Below are positions 50,045 to 59,686 of a stretch of DNA of 64,000 nucleotides, one piece after another (position 1 is the first letter of the stretch; every line of letters begins with the position of its first letter). The notes under the pieces are model-generated. The model was not told the origin of the DNA and made no database searches. It worked only from the letters and a program-made list of their open reading frames with translations. This DNA comes from Providencia alcalifaciens (GTDB lineage: Bacteria; Pseudomonadota; Gammaproteobacteria; Enterobacterales; Enterobacteriaceae), in the NCBI RefSeq assembly GCF_915403165.1, contig NZ_OU659204.1:1612001-1676000 (forward strand). Direction: 5' to 3'. Made by a program: the position numbers and the translations under genes.

Positions 50045-50460
50045 ATCTACCTCCTACTCTAGTAGGCTATTGTTCATTAATAACTAATAATAACTCATGA
50101 AATTATGGTCTATTCTTCCTTTTTTTCCGATATATCGATAGGCCAATCGTGCGGTTTTTGAATGAGAATAACTATTGTTACGATAGTTTCTATTGAAATG
50201 CGAAAAACTAAACATACACAAATGAATGTTAAAATTCATTATAATACAATAGGTTAAGTTAATTAATCTAACGTAAAATATGTAAATTCAAGGTGGATAT
50301 AATCTTGTTCAAATTTATTGTGGATACTGTTCGATTTTATTAACCAAGTAAACTATTGAGTTTTTATTTGGCTGAATAATGAGCAATCTGATGAAGTGGA
50401 ATATAACAATTAACAGGAAATTCCGAAGTGAATTGTTTTTTAAGTGATGTTGTTGTGCAG
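50045..50460. other. AT-rich region upstream of the AraC-type regulator
   Basis: About 415 bp without a gene. It holds a Fur-like box at 50161-50179 and a palindrome (CGATATATCG, about 50129-50138). The rest is AT-rich. Confidence 0.5.
50161..50179. promoter_or_regulatory. Fur-like box upstream of the AraC-type regulator
   Basis: AATGAGAATAACTATTGTT matches the common Fur-box form AATGAGAATAATTATCATT at 16 of 19 positions. It lies in the presumed promoter of the AraC-type gene at 50044. Confidence 0.5.
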
Positions 50461-50508
50461 TAAAAGGTTCATTTATCCATAAAATCCTAAGATTGAGATA
50501 AATGAACC
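50461..50508 (-). terminator. Terminator of the TonB-dependent receptor gene
   Basis: A 12-bp perfect stem (GGTTCATTTATC with GATAAATGAACC), 19-nt loop, TTTTA on the minus strand, 28 bp past the stop. Confidence 0.8.
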
Positions 50509-50535
50509 TCGTTTTAGCATTTTGTTATTCGTTAA

Positions 50536-52668
50536 TTACCACTGATAATTCACATTCCAATAAAAATTACGACCTTCTTGCGGTACACCCATAGAAGAGA
50601 CATAGTCTCTATCAAACGCGTTCTTAAGGGTTAGGGTGGTATTTAGCCCTTTGACAAATTGGTCGGCTTTATAGTTGATATAGAAATCATGAATGCCATA
50701 ACCAGCCTGCTGGAAAATCTCACGGCGGTAGCGATCTAGATCGTTAGAGTTTTTTCTATCAGGCAGTTTATAGGTACTATCTCCCGTAATTTTCGTTCTT
50801 GCGGCAAACTCTCCAGTCCAACCCACATTGACTCCTGTATTAGCCACTGGTGCATTGAATTTAATCATCATTGATTCAGGTCGAATAGAAGAGAGGGTAT
50901 GATTTTCTAAATCCTCTTTACCTGTCGTAAAGTTATGATTAAGGCTTAAATCAAACCATGGTGATTGGTAATGAATAAAGCTATCAAACCCCGTTATTGT
51001 TGCTGATGGCACATTAATATAGTAAACCTCTCTAGGGAACCATTGATAATACATGTCTCGCCCAATAACTCTTTTATACTTACTCTCCATGGCAATATAA
51101 TTTTGCGCCTTGGTGTTAAAGTACGTTGTGCCAAGCTGTAGGGTATCGCCATTAACGACGAAATCATCGAAACTCAGTTTTAACCCAGCTTCCAGTGTTT
51201 TATTGGTTTCTGGTTTCAAATCAGGAGATGGTCTAAAAATGGAGTTACCATATATCGGTGTTTCAAAATGCATGGAGTTATTATATAGCTCGGCCATACG
51301 TGGCGTGCGATAGCCTTCAGCATAAGAGGAATGAAGACTTAACCAATGTGTTGGGGTTGCACTAATGGCAAAACGTGAAGACCAATTGGTGTGCTTACTT
51401 TTAGCAAAGTCATCACGATTAACATGATACTGTGTAAAACGCGTTCCCGCTGAAAGCGTTACAGGTACATGAGTTAGAGTAAGGTCACTATTTAGCCAGC
51501 CTGACGTATTTGATAATTCTGTGGGTGGATAACTAATGGCATATTGGTTAGGTTTTTGTTCTTGTTGATAGTGTTCAATGCCGCTTTGAATATTGCTGTA
51601 TGCCCAGCTTGATACTGGTAAAGCAAAGTGGTTTGAAAACTTAGAACCATAAGTATATTGATTACGGCTTTCGGCACCATACTCCGTTGGTTTTTTTGCA
51701 GCTTTAACTAAATCTAATTGGCTTAGGCTGAGATCAGTATAATAAATACCCCACTCGCCTTCCCATTGAAGCCTATTTTCAGGCTTAAACACTTGATTAA
51801 TTAAGATATCGCGTTGATGAATATTACGCTCTGTAGGGTCATTCTTGAATTTAGTTACAATCTGCGCAGGCTGTTTTAGACTCAAGCCATCATTACGATA
51901 TTCTCGAAGCTGCAAACCAATGTGATAAGCAGGGTTTGCCATCCAAGTGGTTTTAAACATCCAGTTATGAATTTTTTCTTGGTTATCAAAAGGTGCTGAA
52001 TCAATTGATGCCATTAAATATTTTTTGCGTTGACTATAGCTGAGTAGGGCATCAACAGAATCACTGCGTCCAAGTAATGTTCCCCCCGCATAATAACCAT
52101 GATCATTGCGGTTGATACCACTGAATAAACGGCCTCCGATATTTTGTCCGGGAGCTAACACTTCTGAAGCGCTGAGGGTTTTAAGGGAAATAACACCGGC
52201 AAGCGCGCCGCTGCCGTGTTGTACAGAGGATGCGCCTTTATGTACATAGGCTTTGCTGATCAGTGAGGGGTCAATCAGTGTGGCATCAAATAGGCCAGAG
52301 TTAAAATCCTGAACTACATTATCCACCATAATTTTGACACCACGGGAGTCGTAACCTCGCATCTGCACCGACTGCCCATAGGTACTGCCTGCACCTGTCA
52401 CAAAAATACCAGCCTGACCCTTTAATAAATCGAGGGCGGATGATGCAGTTTGTTGTTCTGGTGCGGTTGCGTCAATCACCTCAAATTGTTCAGCCACGGC
52501 AAACTTTTCGTGGCTCAATGGCGTGGTGGTGACGTGAATGATATCGTCGGTGGCAAAACTTGCAGTACTGAACCCAGTCATAGCAAGGGCGACGGTTAAT
52601 GTTGATAAAGAAAATACTTTGCTGTGTGAAGCACCTGAAGTTGATGCTGATCTCAATGTAAACGCCAT
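50536..52668 (-). CDS. TonB-dependent outer-membrane receptor, heme/hemoglobin type
   Basis: A 710-aa receptor with signal peptide (1-39, FSTASFA), TonB box near DIIHVTTTP (42-50), plug domain (GQSVQMRGYDSRGVKIMVDNV) and a beta-barrel ending in aromatic W (YWNVNYQW). The barrel has YRTPRMAELYNN, a variant of the FRAP motif of heme receptors, then a His (SMHF) and SPDLKPE in place of NPNL, the expected order for HemR/HmuR-like proteins. A Fur box lies 80-100 bp upstream. No heme ABC transporter or degradation gene is adjacent. Confidence 0.85.
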   Translation of the reverse strand: MAFTLRSASTSGASHSKVFSLSTLTVALAMTGFSTASFATDDIIHVTTTPLSHEKFAVAEQFEVIDATAPEQQTASSALDLLKGQAGIFVTGAGSTYGQSVQMRGYDSRGVKIMVDNVVQDFNSGLFDATLIDPSLISKAYVHKGASSVQHGSGALAGVISLKTLSASEVLAPGQNIGGRLFSGINRNDHGYYAGGTLLGRSDSVDALLSYSQRKKYLMASIDSAPFDNQEKIHNWMFKTTWMANPAYHIGLQLREYRNDGLSLKQPAQIVTKFKNDPTERNIHQRDILINQVFKPENRLQWEGEWGIYYTDLSLSQLDLVKAAKKPTEYGAESRNQYTYGSKFSNHFALPVSSWAYSNIQSGIEHYQQEQKPNQYAISYPPTELSNTSGWLNSDLTLTHVPVTLSAGTRFTQYHVNRDDFAKSKHTNWSSRFAISATPTHWLSLHSSYAEGYRTPRMAELYNNSMHFETPIYGNSIFRPSPDLKPETNKTLEAGLKLSFDDFVVNGDTLQLGTTYFNTKAQNYIAMESKYKRVIGRDMYYQWFPREVYYINVPSATITGFDSFIHYQSPWFDLSLNHNFTTGKEDLENHTLSSIRPESMMIKFNAPVANTGVNVGWTGEFAARTKITGDSTYKLPDRKNSNDLDRYRREIFQQAGYGIHDFYINYKADQFVKGLNTTLTLKNAFDRDYVSSMGVPQEGRNFYWNVNYQW

Positions 52669-52747
52669 TAGGAAATCCTTTCCTGAGTAATATGATTCTG
52701 GCAGCCAAGATAATAAAAAAATTATCCATGGGTGGCTTATAGTTAAA

Positions 52748-52766
52748 AACGAGAATCATTATCGTT
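52748..52766. promoter_or_regulatory. Fur box of the TonB-dependent receptor
   Basis: AACGAGAATCATTATCGTT is a near-perfect 19-bp inverted repeat matching the Fur consensus; it is 80 bp before the receptor start. Confidence 0.85.
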
Positions 52767-52881
52767 AATAAAATGGCGGTATCAAGTATTTTTCGGTGAA
52801 TAATGTCAAATTATTTAAAATAATCAGGCAATTATATTGATTTGTGAATACGTTGATGGTGATTTATTGGCTCAGAGAATG

Positions 52882-52921
52882 GAAATAAGCGCTTTAGATT
52901 AGAATACAATCTAAAGCACTT
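52882..52921 (-). terminator. Terminator of aroH
   Basis: A 14-bp stem (AAGCGCTTTAGATT with AATCTAAAGCACTT, one mismatch or G-U) and 7-nt loop, TTATTT on the minus strand, 24 bp past the aroH stop. Confidence 0.85.
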
Positions 52922-52944
52922 ATTTTGGTTGTGGACAGCGAGAC

Positions 52945-53994
52945 TTATTTAAAGCGGAAGTTAACAGCGTCAGCCAGAATTTCAATCAACTGTTCGGTAT
53001 CTTCCCAACCTAAACATGGATCGGTAATCGATTGACCATAAACAAGAGGTTGGTCTGCACAGATTTTTTGATTACCTTCTTTTAAGAAGCTTTCTGCCAT
53101 CACACCACTAATTGCTGTGGAACCTTGCTTAATTTGTTGAGCAATATCCTGCGCCACATCTAATTGGCGACGATGAATTTTCTGGCAGTTACCATGGCTG
53201 AAGTCCACCACTAAATGCTCAGCTAAACCAAATTCATTTAATTTTTCACAAGCTTGTGAAATGTACTGTGCTTCATAGTTAGGCTTTTTGCCACCACGCA
53301 TAATGATATGCCCATGAGGGTTACCACTGGTTTGGTAGATTGTCATCTGCCCGTTCTTATCTGGCGATAAAAACATATGTTGCGCTTTGGCGGCACGAAT
53401 AGCATCAATAGCGATATTGATATTGCCGTCTGTACCGTTTTTAAAACCAACAGGGCAGGAGAGCGCCGATGCCATTTCACGATGGATTTGGCTTTCAGTG
53501 GTACGAGCACCAATCGCTCCCCAGCTAATTAAGTCCGCAATATATTGCCCCGTTACCATGTCGAGGAATTCAGTAGCGGTTGCTAATCCTAATTGATTAA
53601 CTTCAATCAAAAGCTTGCGCGCTAAACGGATACCAGTATTCACTTGGCATGAATTATCAAGGAGCGGGTCAGAAATTAAGCCTTTCCAGCCCACAACGGT
53701 ACGCGGTTTTTCAAAATAGGTGCGCATGACAATTTCTAAACGGTCTTGATATTTTTGACGTAACGTATTTAGCTTATTAGCGTATTCAATTGCGGCATCA
53801 ATGTCATGAATAGAGCAAGGACCTACAATCACCAGCAAACGCGGGTCTTCACCGGATAAGATCTTTTCAATTCGCTTACGTGACGCTGTCACGTTGTCGG
53901 CGATTATTTGGGATATCGGAAATTCCTCAGCGAGCGCTTGTGGTGTAATTAAACTGTCCACTCGCTGAGTTCGTAACTCATCTGTTTTATGCAT
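52945..53994 (-). CDS. aroH: 3-deoxy-7-phosphoheptulonate (DAHP) synthase, AroH type
   Basis: A 349-aa class I DAHP synthase, first enzyme of the shikimate pathway: PEP plus erythrose 4-phosphate. Motifs LVIVGPCSIHD, RTYFEKPRTVVGWKG, GARTTESQIHREMASAL and VDFSHGNCQK are intact. Closest by reading to tryptophan-sensitive AroH (MHKTDELRTQRVDSLITP), and it neighbours ppsR-ppsA as aroH does in E. coli. ATG 53994 is preferred to an upstream TTG. Confidence 0.9.
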   Translation of the reverse strand: MHKTDELRTQRVDSLITPQALAEEFPISQIIADNVTASRKRIEKILSGEDPRLLVIVGPCSIHDIDAAIEYANKLNTLRQKYQDRLEIVMRTYFEKPRTVVGWKGLISDPLLDNSCQVNTGIRLARKLLIEVNQLGLATATEFLDMVTGQYIADLISWGAIGARTTESQIHREMASALSCPVGFKNGTDGNINIAIDAIRAAKAQHMFLSPDKNGQMTIYQTSGNPHGHIIMRGGKKPNYEAQYISQACEKLNEFGLAEHLVVDFSHGNCQKIHRRQLDVAQDIAQQIKQGSTAISGVMAESFLKEGNQKICADQPLVYGQSITDPCLGWEDTEQLIEILADAVNFRFK

Positions 53995-54130
53995 TTTGTT
54001 TCTCAAAACTTTTACTCGGCTGAGCCATTTCGTACAGCCGTATTAGTGACTAAGGTCACAATAAACGAAACTGGCTCAAATTCAAACCACCAACTTGGGT
54101 TGAATGAATAATTTTTTATATTTTATTTTG

Positions 54131-54991
54131 TTAAAAAATACGACGCTGTAATCCCATCGTATCAATTACTTTCGCTGAAATTTCTTCAACAGAGTAGTTG
54201 GTAGTATTTAAGTAATTGATTTTATTCTGTCTAAATAGGGCTTCTACTTCAGCAATTTCAATACGACACTGGCGAAGTGAGGCGTAACGGCTATTTTCAC
54301 GTCGCTCTTCACGAATTGCTGCAAGGCGTTCAGGGCTGATGGTTAAACCAAAAAGCTTATGGGTATAGGGGCGTAATGCGACAGGCAGCTGCAAATTATC
54401 CATATCATCGGCAGTGAATGGGTAGTTGGCGGCCTGTATGCCAAATTGCATTGCTAAATATAAGCTTGTTGGTGTTTTGCCGCAGCGAGAGACACCAATT
54501 AAGATCACTTGCGCTTGCTCAAGGTTACGTAATGAAATGCCATCATCGTGAGCAAGGGTATATTCAATTGCTGCAATACGGGCATCATATTGATTCATAT
54601 TTTGCATGGATAACCCGTGAGTACGATTAAGTTTTGGCTCGGGTTCTAACCCGACTTCTCGCTGTATTGGAGCGACCAAACTTTGTACGATATCCTGACA
54701 GAAACCCGCGCTTTGAGTGATGATTTCTTTCACTTCCGGGGAAATTATTGAATAAAACACCAGAGGTCGAAGATCTGTTTCAGCATAGATTGTGTCGATT
54801 TTTTGTTTAATTTCAAGCGCTCGAGCTTGTGTGGTAACGAACGGCAAGGTGTAAGAAATAAAGGATAATGGGAATTGAGATAAGACGGCGTGCCCTAACG
54901 TTTCAGCGGTGATTGCGGTACCATCAGAGATGAAAAAAACGGTACGTTGGACTTGGCTGGCATTTTTACTCATAGAATTTAATTCGCTCAT
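54131..54991 (-). CDS. ppsR: PEP synthase regulatory kinase/pyrophosphorylase PpsR
   Basis: A 286-aa DUF299 protein that phosphorylates (with ADP) and dephosphorylates PEP synthase. The P-loop is [34 protein letters not shown] at the N-terminus and [15 protein letters not shown] at the C-terminus are conserved. Divergent from its target ppsA, the usual arrangement. Confidence 0.94.
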   Translation of the reverse strand: MSELNSMSKNASQVQRTVFFISDGTAITAETLGHAVLSQFPLSFISYTLPFVTTQARALEIKQKIDTIYAETDLRPLVFYSIISPEVKEIITQSAGFCQDIVQSLVAPIQREVGLEPEPKLNRTHGLSMQNMNQYDARIAAIEYTLAHDDGISLRNLEQAQVILIGVSRCGKTPTSLYLAMQFGIQAANYPFTADDMDNLQLPVALRPYTHKLFGLTISPERLAAIREERRENSRYASLRQCRIEIAEVEALFRQNKINYLNTTNYSVEEISAKVIDTMGLQRRIF

Positions 54992-55124
54992 AACTGGCTT
55001 CTTTTTATCGTATTTTTTCTGAGTTTTGAAAAATATTGTAAGTGAATAAACGTTTAAAAATCATTTCTGGGGGAAGTATAGACAAATTTTGAACAATTTT
55101 TAGAACAAAAAAATTTTATTAATT

Positions 55125-55140
55125 GATGGAACGATTCACC
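55125..55140. promoter_or_regulatory. Cra (FruR) box upstream of ppsA
   Basis: GATGGAACGATTCACC has the core TGGAACGATTCA, one mismatch from the Cra consensus TGAAWCGWTTCA. It lies about 115 bp before ppsA, which Cra activates in E. coli. A GGCGAATTTTCGCC hairpin follows in the leader (55181-55194). Confidence 0.7.
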
Positions 55141-55253
55141 AGTCCATCTTCCCATAACGTCTGTGCTAGTCTAGTCGCGAGGCGAATTTTCGCCAACGAG
55201 ATTTTTTACGATTTGTTGTCTGTCACTAAATTGCTATAAAAGGATCGCTTTCA

Positions 55254-57632
55254 ATGTCCACAAATGGCCTCACTCCGTGTAATGTACTTTGGTATAACCA
55301 ATTAGGGATGAACGATGTTGACCGTGTTGGAGGCAAAAACGCTTCCCTCGGTGAAATGATCACCAACTTGTCCGATCTTGGTGTATCCGTACCAAACGGT
55401 TTTGCGACAACCGCACAGGCGTTTAATGATTTTCTGGAGCAGAGCGGTGTAAACCAGCGTATTTACAACCTGCTAGATGAAACGGATATTGATGATGTGA
55501 ACCAACTGGCGGTAGCCGGTGCTCAGATCCGCCAATGGGTGATTGATACTCCATTGACGCAAGCATTAGAGCAGGATATTCGTGAAGCTTTCCTTCAATT
55601 GTCTGAAGGTGAAGCAGAAGCGTCATTCGCTGTTCGCTCATCAGCAACCGCTGAAGATATGCCTGATGCCTCATTTGCTGGGCAGCAAGAGACATTCCTC
55701 AACGTTCAAGGGATTGATGCGGTATTGGTTGCCATTAAACATGTATTTGCATCGCTGTTTAATGACCGTGCTATTTCTTACCGTGTACACCAAGGCTACG
55801 ACCATCGTGGCGTCGCGTTATCTGCGGGTGTGCAAAGAATGGTACGTTCTGACCTCGCTTCTTCCGGTGTTATGTTTACTATCGATACTGAGTCTGGTTT
55901 TGACCAAGTCGTCTTTATTACCTCCGCTTATGGTCTTGGTGAGATGGTCGTACAGGGCGCGGTAAACCCAGATGAGTTCTATGTTCATAAACCAACCCTG
56001 CAAAATAATAAGCCTGCGATTGTACGTCGTACACTAGGTTCTAAAAAATTGCAGATGGTCTATGCCGACAGTAAAGAGCACGGCAAACAAGTGAAGATTG
56101 AAGATGTGCCAGAAGCACTACGCAATCGTTTCTCTTTAGCTGATCACGAAGTGGAAGAGCTGGCTCGCCAAGCTTTACAGATCGAAAAACACTACGGTCG
56201 TCCAATGGATATTGAGTGGGCAAAAGATGGCCATAATGGTCGTCTGTATATTGTTCAAGCACGTCCAGAAACTGTTCGTTCTAACCAGCAGGTTATGGAA
56301 CGCTATCAACTGAAAGGCCAAGGGCAGGTCTTAGTTGAAGGTCGTTCAATCGGTCATCGTATTGGTGCAGGTTCGGTCAAAGTTATCCATAACTTGAGTG
56401 AGATGGATAGAATTCAGCCGGGTGACGTATTAGTGACGGACATGACGGATCCTGATTGGGAACCTATCATGAAAAAAGCCGCTGCTATCGTAACAAATCG
56501 TGGCGGTCGTACTTGCCATGCGGCGATTATCGCGCGTGAACTTGGGATCCCAGCAGTTGTTGGTTGTGGAGATGCAACTGAGCGCTTGAAAGAAGACCAA
56601 GAAGTCACGATTTCTTGTTCTGAAGGGGATACAGGCTTCGTTTATGATGGCAAATTAGATTTTGAAATTCATAGCTCCGAAGTGGATAACATGCCTGACT
56701 TGAACGTCAAAATCATGATGAACGTGGGTAACCCAGATCGTGCATTTGATTTTGCTTGTTTACCAAACGAAGGTGTCGGCTTAGCGAGACTCGAATTTAT
56801 CATCAACCGCATGATTGGTGTTCATCCAAGAGCACTGTTAGAGTTCAATGCTCAAACTCCAGAATTGCAAGCAGAAATCCGCAATATGATGGTCGGCTAT
56901 GACGACCCTGTTGAATTCTACGTTAGCAAGCTGACGGAAGGGATTTCAACACTCGCCGCGGCATTCTGGCCAAAACGCGTGATCGTGCGTTTATCTGACT
57001 TCAAGTCCAATGAATATGCCAACTTAGTCGGTGGGGATATTTATGAACCTAAAGAAGAAAACCCAATGCTGGGCTTCCGTGGGGCTGGGCGTTATGTGTC
57101 GGATAGCTTCCGTGCATGTTTTGCACTGGAGTGTGAAGCTGTTAAACGCGTTCGCAACAAAATGGGTCTGACTAACGTTGAAGTGATGATTCCATTTGTT
57201 CGCACAGTAGCGCAAGCCGAGTCTGTGGTTGCTGAGCTGGCAAAACATGACCTGAAACGTGGTGAGAATGGCTTAAAAGTGATTATGATGTGTGAAATCC
57301 CATCTAACGCACTGCTAGCTGACCAGTTCCTTGAACATTTTGATGGCTTCTCCATTGGTTCTAACGACATGACTCAGTTAACCCTCGGTCTTGATAGAGA
57401 CTCTGGTGTTGTATCTGAATTGTTTGATGAACGTAATGATGCAGTTAAGGCAATGTTGTCAATGGCAATCAAGGCTGCGAAGCGTCAGAACAAATATGTT
57501 GGTATATGTGGCCAAGGTCCATCAGACCACCAAGATTTCGCACAATGGCTGGTGGATGAGGGCATTGATAGCCTATCGTTGAATCCAGACACTGTTGTGA
57601 AAACTTGGCTAACAATCGCTGAAAATCAATAA
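55254..57632 (+). CDS. ppsA: Phosphoenolpyruvate synthase
   Basis: A 792-aa enzyme, E. coli length, converting pyruvate, ATP and water to PEP, AMP and phosphate during gluconeogenesis. Domains: N-terminal nucleotide-binding ([24 protein letters not shown]), central swivelling domain with His422 in [13 protein letters not shown], and C-terminal PEP-binding barrel ([20 protein letters not shown]). Regulated by PpsR at the Thr two residues before His422 and probably by Cra. Confidence 0.97.
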   Translation: MSTNGLTPCNVLWYNQLGMNDVDRVGGKNASLGEMITNLSDLGVSVPNGFATTAQAFNDFLEQSGVNQRIYNLLDETDIDDVNQLAVAGAQIRQWVIDTPLTQALEQDIREAFLQLSEGEAEASFAVRSSATAEDMPDASFAGQQETFLNVQGIDAVLVAIKHVFASLFNDRAISYRVHQGYDHRGVALSAGVQRMVRSDLASSGVMFTIDTESGFDQVVFITSAYGLGEMVVQGAVNPDEFYVHKPTLQNNKPAIVRRTLGSKKLQMVYADSKEHGKQVKIEDVPEALRNRFSLADHEVEELARQALQIEKHYGRPMDIEWAKDGHNGRLYIVQARPETVRSNQQVMERYQLKGQGQVLVEGRSIGHRIGAGSVKVIHNLSEMDRIQPGDVLVTDMTDPDWEPIMKKAAAIVTNRGGRTCHAAIIARELGIPAVVGCGDATERLKEDQEVTISCSEGDTGFVYDGKLDFEIHSSEVDNMPDLNVKIMMNVGNPDRAFDFACLPNEGVGLARLEFIINRMIGVHPRALLEFNAQTPELQAEIRNMMVGYDDPVEFYVSKLTEGISTLAAAFWPKRVIVRLSDFKSNEYANLVGGDIYEPKEENPMLGFRGAGRYVSDSFRACFALECEAVKRVRNKMGLTNVEVMIPFVRTVAQAESVVAELAKHDLKRGENGLKVIMMCEIPSNALLADQFLEHFDGFSIGSNDMTQLTLGLDRDSGVVSELFDERNDAVKAMLSMAIKAAKRQNKYVGICGQGPSDHQDFAQWLVDEGIDSLSLNPDTVVKTWLTIAENQ

Positions 57633-57666
57633 TTTAATTATTCATTTTTAGATTGTTCATTATAAG

Positions 57667-57704
57667 AAGGTCGGTAAATAATTATTATTTACCGACCTTT
57701 ATTT
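57667..57704 (+). terminator. Terminator of ppsA
   Basis: A 15-bp perfect stem (AAGGTCGGTAAATAA with TTATTTACCGACCTT) with TTA loop and TATTTAT tail. Confidence 0.9.
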
Positions 57705-57974
57705 ATATATAGAGACAACCTATTACAGCGATAGAATTAAACTCAGTATAAGTTTAATTTACGTAAATATTCATAATATATTATTCAGATTTTCAGCAAA
57801 ATAAAACTATAGTCTCATAAATAGATTCATTATTAATGTTAAATAAAAATTTATTAAATAATTAAAACCATTAAATCCACTACTCTAATTATGCGTAATT
57901 ACGTATAGAGAGAGTAATTGGAATATTATATTGTCTAGGCAATAGTGAGGGCTAGGTGTGGGGGATGGAGAGAT

Positions 57975-58078
57975 AAAAAAAAAGCCTATCATGGGCTGAC
58001 AGGCAAAGACTACACACAGCAATTTGGTTAAGTAAGTCACGTTAGAAATTAAATAACATAACTTATTAATTCGTTATC
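57975..58078 (-). ncRNA. rprA: RprA small regulatory RNA
   Basis: On the minus strand, AATTGCTGTGTGTAGTCTTT followed by a GCCT...AGGC hairpin (57984-58004) and nine T is nearly identical to the 3' half of E. coli RprA, and it lies between ppsA and ydiK as in E. coli. Length about 104 nt fits. The 5' half differs in sequence but can fold a weak hairpin around AATAAGTTATGTTATT. RprA activates rpoS translation with Hfq and is controlled by RcsB. The 5' end is estimated from the -10 TAATAT at 58090-58085. Confidence 0.9.
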
Positions 58079-58127
58079 GACGAGATATTAACAGAGATAT
58101 ATTAAACTGTTTAAATAAGTTAATCAC

Positions 58128-58141
58128 TCGGAACACTCTTA
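58128..58141 (-). promoter_or_regulatory. RcsB box upstream of rprA
   Basis: TAAGAGTGTTCCGA on the minus strand matches TAAGAATATTCCTA at 11 of 14 positions and sits about 50 bp before the estimated start of rprA, as expected for RcsB activation. Confidence 0.75.
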
Positions 58142-58267
58142 ATAAAATATTACTTGTTGTTCCCAAATGATTATTCATTCGATGGAGGGAATATTAACAT
58201 AATTAAAGATAAAAACTAACAGTAGTGTGTTAAATATTGTTTCTAAATATTAATGAGAATAGATAAT

Positions 58268-58302
58268 CAAGAAAACATGTTCAAAATGAAACATGTTTTC
58301 TC
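58268..58302 (-). terminator. Hairpin terminator after ydiK
   Basis: An 11-bp stem (GAAAACATGTT with AACATGTTTTC) 15 bp past the ydiK stop; the T-tract on the minus strand is weak. Confidence 0.6.
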
Positions 58303-58316
58303 GAATTAAATGAAAT

Positions 58317-59432
58317 TTATTTCTTCATTAAGAATTCTTCTTCAAGGAATTTTTCGGTGGCATCTAAATTTTCACTTGGTGGTGCCACTTCATTCATCCA
58401 TGCTTTGAGCAGGCTATAAGAAACCGCTAATACCACAGGGCCAATGAATAAGCCAATCATACCGAATGATAAGATACCACCGATAACACCCACTAAAATA
58501 AGCACCATAGGAAGATCTGCGCCCATCTTAATTAGCCAAGGTCGTAGCACGCCATCCATCGTGGCAACAACTGCAGCCCAGACACCGAGAATAATTGCCC
58601 AAGTGGTATCCCCCGTCCAAAATAGCCACAGAACGGAAGGGACCATGACTAATAGTGGGCCAAGTTGTGCGACGCAGCAGATAAAAATCAAGACCGTTAA
58701 AATGGCAGCATAACTAATACCAGATAGCGCTAAACCGACGCCACCTACAATGGCTTGAATTAACGCAGTAACAACCACGCCAAGCGCGACTGCACGAATA
58801 GATTGTGCTGCAAGTACCACTGCAGCATCACCACGGATGCCCGCAAGACGTACGGCAAAGTGACGAACACCGATTGTCACCAGCTCACCTTTATAATAGA
58901 GCAATCCACTAAACAGTAGCATTAATACGAGGTGGAATAAGAAGCGGCTAGCACTAACGGCCTGCGTTGCAAACCATCCCGCGGCTTGACCGAAATAAGG
59001 TTGAACTTTAGCTAATAACGCGTTACCGCCACTCGCCACTAAGCTGTGCCAAGCGTAGTACAGTTTTTCTCCGACCATGGGCACTTGATTCAGCCATTCT
59101 AAAGCCGGCAAGGTGATACTGGTTGGTGACTTCGCCAATTCGATAAGTGGTGCACTGTTTTGAATAATGCTGCCAATCAAAATACTGGTTGGAATAACAA
59201 AAAGAAGGAAGATCAGTAGAACCATGGTCAGCGAAGCAAGCCAGCGCTTATTCCAAAGGCGTGCTTGTAGTCGTAAGAGAATTGGCCAAGTAGCAATCAC
59301 CATCATCCCCGCCCATACGAATCCTAAAATAAATGGGCTTAAGACCCAAAAACAGGTCGCTATCATAAAGATAATGGAGAGCAGTCCAAGGACGAGTTTG
59401 GGTAAATCCAAACGTTTTTGCGATTTTTCCAT
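58317..59432 (-). CDS. ydiK: AI-2E family transporter YdiK
   Basis: A 371-aa protein with seven or eight membrane segments of the AI-2 exporter (TqsA/PerM) family. Conserved: WVLSPFILGFVWAGMMVIATWP and GLFIGPVVLAVSYSLLKAWMNE. Substrate unknown. Position between rprA and ydiJ as in E. coli. Confidence 0.88.
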   Translation of the reverse strand: MEKSQKRLDLPKLVLGLLSIIFMIATCFWVLSPFILGFVWAGMMVIATWPILLRLQARLWNKRWLASLTMVLLIFLLFVIPTSILIGSIIQNSAPLIELAKSPTSITLPALEWLNQVPMVGEKLYYAWHSLVASGGNALLAKVQPYFGQAAGWFATQAVSASRFLFHLVLMLLFSGLLYYKGELVTIGVRHFAVRLAGIRGDAAVVLAAQSIRAVALGVVVTALIQAIVGGVGLALSGISYAAILTVLIFICCVAQLGPLLVMVPSVLWLFWTGDTTWAIILGVWAAVVATMDGVLRPWLIKMGADLPMVLILVGVIGGILSFGMIGLFIGPVVLAVSYSLLKAWMNEVAPPSENLDATEKFLEEEFLMKK

Positions 59433-59686
59433 TAATGATCAATCCTTAACAAATGAAAATTCTGTGAGGTTAGTGCTTTTACAGGTGAAAATAACGTAAT
59501 TATTTTTCATGCTTAAAAGAAACGATATTGTGATATGGTTTTACTGACAATGTCACCGGCAGATGCGCTATCTTTACAGGCGGCGAGGAAACACTCCAAT
59601 AAACCTTGTGCCTATTGTGCTACTTAAACTAAAGATAGTACATAACGACAAATGCGATTACTCAACAACAAGAGTCATGATTAACA

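Noticed and set aside
54043..54053. TTAGTGACTAA palindrome upstream of aroH as a TrpR operator
   Set aside because: The half-sites resemble CTAGT/ACTAG but the spacing is one base short and the outer bases do not match, so I do not call a Trp operator.
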